This document shows positions 27,103 through 35,544 of a stretch of DNA of 64,000 nt, piece after piece. The notes beneath the pieces were generated by a model that was given only the letters and a program-made list of their open reading frames with translations, had not been told where the DNA came from and did no database searches. The position numbers were made by a program, and so were the translations under genes. This DNA comes from Streptomyces mobaraensis NBRC 13819 = DSM 40847 (GTDB taxonomy: Bacteria; Actinomycetota; Actinomycetes; Streptomycetales; Streptomycetaceae). The stretch spans positions 3,410,001 to 3,474,000 of the forward strand of contig NZ_CP072827.1 of assembly GCF_017916255.1 (NCBI RefSeq), written 5' to 3'. The number at the start of each line of letters is the position of its first letter. Position 1 is the stretch's first letter.

Positions 27103-28896
27103 TTAACCCCATACGTCCATACGCCGTTCGTACAGTGCGTCGATTTCCCTCGCATGCCGTTCGAGGATTACCGAACGGCGCAGTTTGAGGGTGGGCGTCA
27201 GCTCTCCGCTCTCCACCCCGAAATCGCCCGGCAGGATCGCGAACGCCCGGATCCTGGCCGGCCCCGCCGAGCGGGCGTTCACCGCGTCCACCGCCTCCTG
27301 GCACAGCCGCCGCACGGCGGGGTGCCGCTCCGGCCCGTCCGGGCCCAGGTCGACACCCTCGCGGGCCGCCCAGGCCGCGATCTCGGCGGCGTCCAGGGTG
27401 AGCAGCGCCACCGGGTACGGGCGGCGGTCGCCGGCGAGCACCGCGTGGGAGATCCAGCGGGACTGCCGGAGGGCGGCCTCGGGCAGGGCGGGGGTGATGT
27501 TCTTGCCGTTCGACGTGATGACGAGGTCCTTCTTGCGGCCGGTCACCGTGAGGAACCCGTCGGCGTCCAGCGTGCCGAGGTCCCCGGTGCGGAGCCAGCC
27601 GTCCGCGTCCAGCACGGCGGCGGTGGCGGCCGGGTCGCGGTGGTAGCCGGGGAAGATCCCGGGCCCCCGGGCGAGGATCTCGCCGTCGGGCGCGATGCGC
27701 ACCTCGCAGCCGGGCACCGGCCGGCCGACCGTGCCCGGCCGGTACGCTCCCGGCCGGTTGAGCGAGATCACTCCGGCCGTCTCGGTCATCCCGTACCCCT
27801 CGTGCACCAGGACACCGCAGGCACGCAGGAAGTCCAGGGTGGCCGGCGCGATGGGCGCGGCGCCGGTCAGCGCCCAGCGCAGCCGCCCGCCGAAGACCTC
27901 CCGCACCGGGGCGAACACCCGCTCCTCGGCGGCCTCCCAGGCGGCGCGCAGCGGCCCGTCGGGCGCCTCCCCGCGCTCGCGCAGGGCGGCGGCCTCGACC
28001 CCGGCCCGTACGGCCGCCGCGAGCCGCGCCCGCCCGTCCGGGCCCCCGGCGTCGGCCAGGGCCAGCGCCGTGCCGTGCACCTTCTCGAACAGGCGGGGTA
28101 CGGACGGCAGGTGCGTCGGCCGGGTGGCGGCCAGCCCGGCGACGATGTCCTCGTTCCGGCCGGAGTGGTAGCAGAGCGTCGCGCCGCGCAGCAGGGCGCC
28201 GAACTGCACGAGCTGTGCCAGGAGATGGGCCAGCGGGAGGTAGAGGTACGTGCTGTCGCCGGGCGCGTAGGTGATGAAGCCGGCCGTCGCGTCGTGGGCG
28301 GCGGCGAGGTTGCCGTGGGTCAGCCGGCAGCCCTTGGGGAGGCCGGTGGTGCCGGAGGTGTAGATGATGCCGCAGAGGTCGGAGGGGGTGACGTGGTCGG
28401 CGCGGTCGAGGAGTTCGGAGAGGGAGGCGGTGACTTCGATCTGCGCCAGGAACGGGTACCCCTCCGCAGCACCCTCCATGACGACGACGTGCCGGAGGCC
28501 GGGCAGCCGGGCGCGGAGGGCGGCGATCCGGGCCGCCTGGGACGCGTCCTCGGCGACGGCGACGCTCGCGCCGGAGTCGGAGAGCACCCAGCCGAGCTCC
28601 TCGTCCCCGGCCGTCGGGTAGACGGGCACCACGACGGCGCCGGCGGCGAGCGCCGCGAGCTGGACGTACGTCCACTCGGGCCGGGTGCGGGCGAGGACGG
28701 CGACCCGGTCGCCGGGCCGCACGCCGAGGGTGAGCAGGGCGCGCCCGACGGTCCGTACGGTCCCGCGCAGCTCGTCGTAGCCGACGTCCGTCCAGCCCCC
28801 GTCGTCCGGCCGGCGGAAGCGGAGGGCCGGGCGGCCTGCGTACCGGTCGGCCGTCCACTCGGCGAACAGGGCCAGGGTGCGGGGTCGGTCGGGCAT
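27103..28896 (-). CDS. Long-chain acyl-CoA synthetase (FadD15-like)
   Basis: A 597-residue ANL enzyme. The P-loop IIYTSGTTGLPKG, the YGMTETAG motif, the WLRTGDLG motif and the lid motif VTGRKKDLVITSNGKNITP are all present, the last being typical of the FadD15 / AMP-dependent long-chain type. It would make acyl-CoA from fatty acids for beta-oxidation or lipid use. ATG with GGAGG 4 nt upstream. It is divergent from an AraC regulator whose N-terminal domain belongs to the class that often controls such genes. Confidence 0.92.
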   Translation of the reverse strand: MPDRPRTLALFAEWTADRYAGRPALRFRRPDDGGWTDVGYDELRGTVRTVGRALLTLGVRPGDRVAVLARTRPEWTYVQLAALAAGAVVVPVYPTAGDEELGWVLSDSGASVAVAEDASQAARIAALRARLPGLRHVVVMEGAAEGYPFLAQIEVTASLSELLDRADHVTPSDLCGIIYTSGTTGLPKGCRLTHGNLAAAHDATAGFITYAPGDSTYLYLPLAHLLAQLVQFGALLRGATLCYHSGRNEDIVAGLAATRPTHLPSVPRLFEKVHGTALALADAGGPDGRARLAAAVRAGVEAAALRERGEAPDGPLRAAWEAAEERVFAPVREVFGGRLRWALTGAAPIAPATLDFLRACGVLVHEGYGMTETAGVISLNRPGAYRPGTVGRPVPGCEVRIAPDGEILARGPGIFPGYHRDPAATAAVLDADGWLRTGDLGTLDADGFLTVTGRKKDLVITSNGKNITPALPEAALRQSRWISHAVLAGDRRPYPVALLTLDAAEIAAWAAREGVDLGPDGPERHPAVRRLCQEAVDAVNARSAGPARIRAFAILPGDFGVESGELTPTLKLRRSVILERHAREIDALYERRMDVWG

Positions 28897-29048
28897 GGCG
28901 CCTCCGGCGGTCGGGGTGGTGCGGCCCGTCGGGGAGCGGCCGCGGGGCCCTCCGGACCGCGTTCCGGACCCTACGCACGCCGTCGCGCCCCGGGATTGAC
29001 CGGAACGCTCGGCACCCCCGTCCGTACCGCTCGGCGCACCATGCCCTC

Positions 29049-30140
29049 ATGCCTGAACCCGCCCTCCTCACCCCGCGGTTCACGACCGGCGAGCCGACGA
29101 TCGGCGCGCACTTCGTCCGGGCGGCCCTCGCTGGCGCGGTCCGCCTGGGCCACGACCCCGTCCCCCTGCTCCAGACCGCCCGCATCCCGCCGCTGCTGCC
29201 GGGCGACGACCGGGCGCGGGTGACGCCCGAGCAGTTCACCGCGCTGGTCAGAGCGGTACGCCGGACGACGCGGGACGAGTTCCTCGGCCTGGGGACGGCT
29301 CCCAGCAGACCCGGCACGTTCGCGATGATGTGCCACGCGTGCGTCGGCTGCCCGGACCTCGGCACGGCCGTCGACCGCGCGGTCCGCTTCTACGGCCTCT
29401 TCCCGGGAGGGCCCGCCCTGGCGCTCGAACACGGCGCGGAGGAGGCGGTGTTCGCCGTGCGGAACGACCTCCGCCGACTGCCGGAAGGCCGCTTTCTCGC
29501 CGAATGCGCGCTGGTGGTCTGGCACCGGCTGGCGAGCTGGCTCATCCGGCGGCGGATCGCCCTGAGGTGGGCGGAGTTCGCGTATCCGGCGCCGCCGTAC
29601 GCGGCGGAGTACGGCCGGATGTTCGGCTGCCCGGTACGGTTCGGCGCCCACCGGACGGGCGTCGGCCTGGCCCGGCACTGGCTGTCCGCGCCGCTCCTCC
29701 GGGACGAGGCGGGCCTGACCGACCTCCTCCGGCGCGCCCCCGCCGACCTGCTGCGCCGCCGCGACTACGGCACGACCGTCACCGAACAGGTCCGCGGGGC
29801 CCTGGCCGCGGCCCTGCGCGAGGACCACCGCCCGGCCCGCCTCCCGGAGGCCACCGAGACGGCGGCCCGCCTGGCGGTGAGCCCGGCCACCCTCCGCCGC
29901 CGGCTGGCCGCCGAAGGCACGTCCTACCGCCGCGTCAAGGACCAGGTGCGCCGCGACGCGGCCCTGTCCTCCCTGGCCGCGGGCCGCGAACCGACCACGG
30001 AACTGGCGGCCCGCCTGGGCTTCTCGGAGACCACGGCCTTCCACCGCGCGTTCCGCCGCTGGACGGGCACGACACCGGGCACGTACAGGCGGCAGTCGCC
30101 TGCGCCCGCTCCCACTTCCACCAGCCCGTCCGGCGTTTGA
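29049..30140 (+). CDS. AraC family transcriptional regulator (arabinose_bd domain)
   Basis: A 363-residue regulator. The first 200 residues form an effector domain of the OruR / Arabinose_bd type, and the C-terminal two helix-turn-helix units lie in AARLAVSPATLRRRLAAEG and AARLGFSETTAFHRAFRRW. It is divergent from the acyl-CoA synthetase gene across a 152-nt gap and probably controls it. The last codons (encoding SPSGV) and the stop are contributed by the dispersed repeat at 30121, so the C-terminus may have been reset by that element. The start ATG lacks a clear ribosome site; leaderless translation is possible. Confidence 0.88.
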   Translation: MPEPALLTPRFTTGEPTIGAHFVRAALAGAVRLGHDPVPLLQTARIPPLLPGDDRARVTPEQFTALVRAVRRTTRDEFLGLGTAPSRPGTFAMMCHACVGCPDLGTAVDRAVRFYGLFPGGPALALEHGAEEAVFAVRNDLRRLPEGRFLAECALVVWHRLASWLIRRRIALRWAEFAYPAPPYAAEYGRMFGCPVRFGAHRTGVGLARHWLSAPLLRDEAGLTDLLRRAPADLLRRRDYGTTVTEQVRGALAAALREDHRPARLPEATETAARLAVSPATLRRRLAAEGTSYRRVKDQVRRDAALSSLAAGREPTTELAARLGFSETTAFHRAFRRWTGTTPGTYRRQSPAPAPTSTSPSGV

Positions 30141-30225
30141 GGACAGCGCTCGCAGCGTGCTGGGGGGTGCGGGGGCGCAGCCCCTGCAAGAAACGGTGAG
30201 AGGGCGGGGCAGGGGCATCCCACAC
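30121..30225. repeat. Dispersed palindromic intergenic element, copy B
   Basis: Shares the core GTCCGGCGTTTGAGGAC (30128-30144) with copy A at 5693-5862. Its right arm (GCAAGAAACGGTGAGAGGGCGGGGC) is the near reverse complement of the left arm of copy A. It overlaps the AraC gene stop codon. Confidence 0.7.
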
Positions 30226-30338
30226 ACAACGAGCCCCCCGGCCAACAAACCCGAGCACTCCGGCCACCCCCGTACTTACCAGTCGGTCACTACGGTGCGG
30301 CCCAACAATCGCCACACCCAAAAGAGTTGGGAGCGCCC

Positions 30339-31520
30339 ATGCGCCTCCGCACCCTGGCCCGCACGGCCGCGGCCACCGTGACAGCGACACTGGCCTTCAT
30401 CACGTCGGCCGCCGCCGGCACCGCCACGTCGGCCACAACAACCCCCACACCACCCCCCGCCCCCGGCGACATCCTCACCTCCACCCCCACCACCTTCCAC
30501 CCCCTCCCAGGCCAACCCACTCCCACCCGCGCCTGGCGCATCACCTACCGCTCGACCACCGCCAAGAACACCCCCAACACCGTCTCGGGCACGGTGATCG
30601 TCCCGCGGGACGGCAGACCCGACCGCGACCGCCCGCTGATCACCTACGCGGTGGGCACCGTCGGCCTGGGCGACCAGTGCGCCCCGTCCGCCGGCTTCCC
30701 ACGGGGGACGGCGGTCGAGGCCAACCTCATCCAACTTCTCACCGCTCGCGGCTGGGCCGTCGCCGTGACCGACTACGAGGGCCTGGGCACCCCGGGCGAC
30801 CACACCTACGTCGTAGGCCGCTCGGCGGGCCACGCCGTCCTCGACGCGGCCCGCGCCGCGCTGCGGCTCCCCGAGGCGGGCCTGTCCCCGGACGCGCCCG
30901 TCGGCATCATGGGCTACTCCCAGGGCGGCCAGGCCACCTCCTGGGCGGCGGAGCTGCACGACGGCTACGCCCCCGAGCTGAACGTGAAGGGCACGGCCAC
31001 CGGCGGCGTCCCCGCCGACCTCCTCAGGACCGCGGATCACAACAACGGCGGCATCGGCGCCGGCCTGATCCTCATGGCGGCGTCCGGCCAGAACGCCGCC
31101 TACCCCGAACTCCGCCTGGACGACTACCTCAACGACCGCGGCCGCGCCTACATCCGCTTCTTCAAGGAGAACTGCGTGGCGGCCGACGTGGCCGCCGGCC
31201 TCTTCAGGAAGATATCCGACGTCACCGTCCGCAACCCGCTCTACGAGGCGGACTGGCAGCGCGTCCTGCGCTCCTCGAACCTGGGCACGCACGCCCCCGA
31301 CCGCCCCGTGTACCTCTACCACGGGACGGCCGACGAGCTGATCCCCTACGACCTGGGCCGGCGCCTGCGCGCGGACTGGTGCGCACGAGGAGCGAGCGTC
31401 CGCTGGACGGCACTGCCGCTGACGGAGCACGTGGGCGGCGCGGTGATCCAGGCGATCCCGGCGGCGAACTGGCTGGCGGAACGTTTCGCCAACCACCCGG
31501 ACCACGGCGACTGCGCCTAG
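30339..31520 (+). CDS. Secreted lipase/esterase (LIP family)
   Basis: A 393-residue exported hydrolase. The signal peptide runs from MRLRTLARTA to about residue 27 with an ASA/AAG-type cleavage region, then a Thr/Pro-rich stretch. The catalytic domain resembles secretory lipases (PF03583), with nucleophile motif GYSQGGQAT, an Asp in YHGTADELIPYD and a His in LPLTEHVGGA. ATG chosen with GGGAG 5 nt upstream; an in-frame TTG lies four codons earlier. It may release fatty acids for the neighbouring acyl-CoA synthetase, but that link is only positional. Confidence 0.88.
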   Translation: MRLRTLARTAAATVTATLAFITSAAAGTATSATTTPTPPPAPGDILTSTPTTFHPLPGQPTPTRAWRITYRSTTAKNTPNTVSGTVIVPRDGRPDRDRPLITYAVGTVGLGDQCAPSAGFPRGTAVEANLIQLLTARGWAVAVTDYEGLGTPGDHTYVVGRSAGHAVLDAARAALRLPEAGLSPDAPVGIMGYSQGGQATSWAAELHDGYAPELNVKGTATGGVPADLLRTADHNNGGIGAGLILMAASGQNAAYPELRLDDYLNDRGRAYIRFFKENCVAADVAAGLFRKISDVTVRNPLYEADWQRVLRSSNLGTHAPDRPVYLYHGTADELIPYDLGRRLRADWCARGASVRWTALPLTEHVGGAVIQAIPAANWLAERFANHPDHGDCA

Positions 31521-31603
31521 GGCGGGTACCGCGTCCTGACCCACGGGAGCGGCCTGGCGCTCCGCCGCCGGGCAGCGGTCCCGTGGCCGCGGCCGGCTGC
31601 CGG

Positions 31604-32050
31604 TCAGGGCCGGTCGGGTCCGCGGTAGGACAGCGTTCGGCTGTAGACGACGCTCGTGGTCGTGCTGCCGAAGCCGGCCAGTTCGTCCACGAGCGTCTCC
31701 AGGTGCTCCATGGAGGTCGCGGCCACCTTCAGGGTGTAGCAGTCGTCGCCGGTGGTGCGCAGGCACTCCAGGATCTCGCGGCGCTCGGCAAGGAGGTGGT
31801 GCAGTGGCTGGTGCCGGTTGCCGGGGTACTTCAGGCGGACGACCGCGAGTACCGGGTAGCCGACCTTGGCCAGGTCCACGGTGGCGTGGTAGCCGGTGAT
31901 GACGCCCAGCGACTCCAGGTTGCGCACCCGCTCGGTCGTGGCCGACGGGCTGAGGCTGACGCGGCGTCCCAGCTCGCTCAGGGAGATGCGGGCCTCCTGC
32001 TGGAGCTGCTCGATGATCGCCCAGTCGAGGTCGTCGAGGTTCACGGCCAT
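31604..32050 (-). CDS. Lrp/AsnC family transcriptional regulator
   Basis: A 148-residue regulator with an N-terminal winged helix (ISLSELGRRVSLSPSATTERVRNLESLGVI) and a C-terminal RAM ligand-binding domain (CLRTTGDDCYTLKVAATSMEHLETLVDEL). It is divergent from the LLM oxidoreductase gene across 93 nt and is its probable regulator. Effectors of this family are usually amino acids; none can be named here. A second AsnC-type gene is at 39740-40195. Confidence 0.92.
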   Translation of the reverse strand: MAVNLDDLDWAIIEQLQQEARISLSELGRRVSLSPSATTERVRNLESLGVITGYHATVDLAKVGYPVLAVVRLKYPGNRHQPLHHLLAERREILECLRTTGDDCYTLKVAATSMEHLETLVDELAGFGSTTTSVVYSRTLSYRGPDRP

Positions 32051-32143
32051 GGCGCGATAGTACCGGGAGATCCACGGCGAAAGGCGGGCACTACCGGGAA
32101 GATGCCGTTCCCTTCGACGTGATCACCGCAATAGCCTCATGGC

Positions 32144-32956
32144 ATGCAACTTGGCGTCAACGTACCGAACTTCGGGCCGGGGACCGACCCCGGCGTGCTG
32201 CGCGAGTGGGCGCGGGTCGTGGCCGGGCTCGGGTTCGACCTGCTGATGGTGTCCGACCACGTGGCCGTCACCCCGGATGTGGCCGAGCGGTATCCGGAGC
32301 CGTTCTACGACCCGTTCACCACACTGTCCTGGCTGGCGGGGACGGGCGGCGGCGAACTGCGGCTGGGCACGACCGTGTTGGTGCTGCCGTACCGGCATCC
32401 GCTGCTGGTGGCGCGGATGGCGAGCAGCCTGCAACGGCTCAGCGGCGGGCGGTTCGTGCTCGGCGTGGGAGTCGGCTGGTCGCGGCAGGAGTTCGACGCG
32501 CTCGGGGTGCCGTTCGGCGCGCGGGGCCGGCTGACCGACGAGTACCTGGCAGTGGTGCGGGACACGTGGAGGGCGGAGGGCGGGGCCGCGCCCGCGGTGT
32601 GGGTCGGCGGGCACAGTGCGGCGGCGATCCGGCGGGCGGTCGAGTTCGGCGACGCCTGGCATCCGCTGCGGCTGCCGGTGGCGCGGATGCGGTCGGTTCT
32701 CGCGGACCACGCCTTGCCGGGGTTCGCGCCGCGGATCGCCCTGCGGCTGAGCGACGCTCCGGTCCGGGAGGCCGAACGGCCGGCCGGCGTCGGGGACCTG
32801 GAGCAGATCGTGGGTGACCTGGGAGAGCTTCGCGGGCTCGGTGCGCAGGCGGTGGTGCTCGACCCCTATCACGGGGATCCGGCCCAGACCCGTCGGCCCG
32901 AGGCCGCGTGGCGGGCGCTCACCGCGGTCGCCGAGCGGTGGGGGACGGTGTCGTGA
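32144..32956 (+). CDS. LLM class F420/FMN-dependent oxidoreductase
   Basis: A 270-residue luciferase-like TIM-barrel enzyme. It has MQLGVNVPNFGPGT at the start, FDLLMVSDHV, LRLGTTVLVLPYRHPL and RFVLGVGVGWSRQEFDALG, all standard for the family; actinobacterial members commonly use F420. Family length is usually 280-330 residues, so this is slightly short. It overlaps the following deaminase gene by 4 nt (GTGA), implying a shared pathway, and is divergent from an Lrp-type regulator. Substrate unknown. Confidence 0.9.
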   Translation: MQLGVNVPNFGPGTDPGVLREWARVVAGLGFDLLMVSDHVAVTPDVAERYPEPFYDPFTTLSWLAGTGGGELRLGTTVLVLPYRHPLLVARMASSLQRLSGGRFVLGVGVGWSRQEFDALGVPFGARGRLTDEYLAVVRDTWRAEGGAAPAVWVGGHSAAAIRRAVEFGDAWHPLRLPVARMRSVLADHALPGFAPRIALRLSDAPVREAERPAGVGDLEQIVGDLGELRGLGAQAVVLDPYHGDPAQTRRPEAAWRALTAVAERWGTVS

Positions 32957-33405
32957 TCACCTCTGCCGACGAGGCGCTGCTGCGGCGGGCCATCGGCATC
33001 GCGGCGCGCGCGGTGGAGCTGGGCGACGCGCCGTACGGCTCGCTGCTGGCCGGTCCGGGCGGGGCGATCCTCGCGGAGGCGCACAACACGGTCCGGCGGG
33101 ACGACGACATCACGGCCCACCCGGAGTTGAAGCTGGCGCGGTGGGCGGCCCGCGAGCTGAACCCGGAGACGGCCGCCCGCACCACGATGTACACCAGTTG
33201 CCAGCCGTGCGGCATGTGCGCGGGCGGCATCGTCCGCTCCGGCATCGGCCGGGTCGTGTACGCGCTCTCCACCGAGCAACTGGTGCGGCTCAACCCGCGA
33301 TCGGGGGACTGGCCGTCCGTGACGCAGGACGGCCCTGCCCTCTTCGCCGAGGCACGCGCACCCCTCACCGCCTACTACGGGCCGAGCCCGTCGGACGGCA
33401 CGTGA
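32953..33405 (+). CDS. Nucleoside/cytidine-type deaminase
   Basis: A 150-residue zinc-dependent deaminase of the CMP/dCMP family. The zinc ligands and proton shuttle are His56 and Glu58 in AHPELK (HPE rather than the common HAE), and Cys86 and Cys89 in TSCQPCGMC. It resembles guanine/cytosine deaminases and TadA-like proteins, but tRNA-binding features are not evident. GTG start overlaps the oxidoreductase stop. The pair may degrade or modify a small heterocycle. Confidence 0.88.
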   Translation: MITSADEALLRRAIGIAARAVELGDAPYGSLLAGPGGAILAEAHNTVRRDDDITAHPELKLARWAARELNPETAARTTMYTSCQPCGMCAGGIVRSGIGRVVYALSTEQLVRLNPRSGDWPSVTQDGPALFAEARAPLTAYYGPSPSDGT

Positions 33406-33447
33406 CCCGCAGACCTCCTCGATGCGCGCCCGGGCGGCGGGAACGCA

Positions 33448-34203
33448 TCAACCGGACGACACCACCCCCGCCTTGGAGGCCGCCGCCTCCCACCTCCTGC
33501 CACTCACCAGGTTCTCCAGTCCCACCCACGCCACGTTCATCAGCGTCTCCGCCGTCTCCTTGGCCGAGGGGACGGCGCCGGCGGGTCCGTTCGCCCACCC
33601 GGCGAGCGACTCGGCCGCGCCGACGAGGGCGTGGGCGAGCCCGGTCACCTCGCGCCCGTTGAGCGGCGCCCGACCGGCCGCCGCACCACCGACGGCGTCC
33701 TCGGCGGCCTCCTCTATCAACCGCACGACGACCTCCACGATCTCCTCGCGCAGTTCGGCCACGACCCGGTCGAACGGTTCCCCATGCGTACGGGCCCGGC
33801 AACTGAGCACCGCCCACCCCTCCGGATGCGCCGCGGTGTGCGCGAAGAACGCGCGCAGCCCGTCCCAGAGCCGGCGGTCGGCCGGGGCGTGCGGCTCGAC
33901 GGCGGACCGCACGGCACCGAGCAGCGCCGCCGCCTCCCGCCGGATGCAGGTGCCGAACAGGTCCTCCTTCGAGTGGAGATACAGGTAGATCAGGGGCTTG
34001 GACGCCCCGGCGAGCTCCGCGATCTCGTCCATCGAGGCGGCGCTGTAGCCGCAGCGGGCGAACACCCGCACGGCGGCGTCGATCATCTGCCGCTCCCGCA
34101 CCTCCCGGGGCATCCGCCGGACCCTGGGTTTCGGCACCCCGCCCGGCATGGACGCCTTGGCGCCGGCCGGGCCCCTGACAGCGTCGGTCTGTGCAGTGGT
34201 CAC
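33448..34203 (-). CDS. TetR family transcriptional regulator
   Basis: About 251 residues. The N-terminal helix-turn-helix is in AAVRVFARCGYSAASMDEIAELAGASKPLIYLYLHSKEDLF, and the remainder is a helical ligand-binding domain. The GTG at 34203 is preferred because GGAGG lies 10 nt upstream; an ATG three codons earlier has the site too close. The nearest genes are convergent or distant, so its target is not obvious. Confidence 0.88.
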   Translation of the reverse strand: MTTAQTDAVRGPAGAKASMPGGVPKPRVRRMPREVRERQMIDAAVRVFARCGYSAASMDEIAELAGASKPLIYLYLHSKEDLFGTCIRREAAALLGAVRSAVEPHAPADRRLWDGLRAFFAHTAAHPEGWAVLSCRARTHGEPFDRVVAELREEIVEVVVRLIEEAAEDAVGGAAAGRAPLNGREVTGLAHALVGAAESLAGWANGPAGAVPSAKETAETLMNVAWVGLENLVSGRRWEAAASKAGVVSSG

Positions 34204-35073
34204 AACAAGCATCCCTCCGCCCCCGCTACAGTACCGGCAGGTAACATCACTCCGCCGCAACCGTCAAGGGCGACCACCACCCCGCCCCCGCCACTCAAGC
34301 CACACCAACTCCCGCCCCACCCATCACGGCAGGCCCACGCGTCCGGACCCCGGACCCGCACGCCGTCACCGTCGACCGACGGCGCGACCGAGACCCCCTC
34401 TCGCCGAGGTCGAGGCAAGCGGCCACCCGCCGACCGGCGCGACCGCATCGGTGCGGCAGGGATCGCCGGGACGCCCCCGCGATCACTCCCCCGGCCGGCG
34501 AACCGCCGGAAGCCCGCTTCCACCCGCTCGACGCGCTCGACGATCCGCTCGCCCCCTGGCGGAGCGCGGGACGGTCAACTCCGAGCGAAGGCGCAGGCAT
34601 CGACGGGGTGACGGGACGGGTCGGCGTGAACACCGCACTCCCTTCGAGCAGTTCCGGTCAAGCGCTCCCGGGCCGGTTCACCCGGACCGGGGTGGCGGAC
34701 GGGTTTGGCCGGGCAGTGGGTGATCCCGTGAGTATCGGGCAACGCCCGTTTACGGAAGAGGAGTTCGAGGTTCGAGCGCCGACACGGCGGTGGACGGCGG
34801 GAACGGCGATGGTTCGCCGTCGGATGTTTTGACTGCGGGCCGATCACACCGGTACTCCTCTTCCCGTACACCGTGCGAGGTCGGCCGTCCGGCCGTTCCC
34901 GTCGGCAACGGCCGGCGCCTCGGGCGTCCCCCTGGTCCCGCCGCGCCGCGGCACGGCGCGCGCGGAGCCTGCCGCGCCGCCGGCCCCCGTGCCGCGGCGA
35001 GCAGGCCGGCGTCGTCCCCGTACCCCCCCTCGACCGGGGGCGACGCCCCCACCCAGCCCCCAAGGAACGCGCC
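34204..35073. other. 870-nt region without a convincing gene
   Basis: Both strands carry only low-complexity Arg/Pro-rich frames without ribosome sites or family resemblance. At 34828 a plus-strand TTGACT, 18 nt, TACTCC could be a promoter for the downstream glycine-rich pseudogene. The part 34650-34870 is less G/C-biased than its surroundings. Confidence 0.5.
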
Positions 35074-35441
35074 GTGTCCGACGATCCGAGGCTGCCCCTC
35101 CCGTCCGCCCGGCGGCGGTCGGCCACGCCGCCCGCATGGCGCTGACCGGTCCGCTCAGCGGCGTGCTCGCCGCACCCCAGCCCGCCCGGGCGGCCGCCGA
35201 GCCGCACGGCCGCATGCCCTTCACCAGGCCGGGAGTCTCGTTCTTCTCCCCGCCGGAAAGCGTCAGCCACCTGACGGTCTCCCTGTGGGGCGCGGGCGGC
35301 AGCGGCCCGGGCGGATCCGGCGGCGACGGCAGGGCGAAGACCGGGCCGAGCGACGGCTCGGACGGGGATGCCGGGGATGCCGAGGACGCCGGCGCCAAGG
35401 GGCGGACCGGCGCCCCCGGAGCCGTCCTCATCGAGTGGTGA
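35074..35441 (+). pseudogene. Glycine-rich secreted protein gene, frameshifted remnant
   Basis: A GTG with AAGGA 7 nt upstream opens a frame beginning VSDDPRLPLPSARRR, like the head of a Tat signal, but it stops at 35145. The continuation with a hydrophobic segment (MALTGPLSGVLAAPQPARA) and the family core (MPFTRPGVSFFSPPESVSH, then VSLWGAGGSGPGGSGGDG, ending GAPGAVLIEW) is in another frame. One indel between about 35110 and 35140 would join them. The Gly-rich loop is also short. Relatives are surface glycine-rich proteins of unknown role. Confidence 0.45.
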
Positions 35442-35478
35442 GCCCCCGCCGTCCGGGAGCGTGAGACGTGAGAACGGC

Positions 35479-35523
35479 GGGAGCCCCCGGCCTCGTCGGC
35501 GTGGACGAAGGCCGGGGGCTCCC
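35479..35523. terminator. Hairpin between glycine-rich remnant and symporter
   Basis: GGGAGCCCCCGGCC pairs with GGCCGGGGGCTCCC (14 bp) around a 17-nt loop and is followed by a C-rich run. It stands between convergent features and can terminate both. Confidence 0.7.
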
Positions 35524-35544
35524 CCCGTCGGAACCGCGGGCGCG

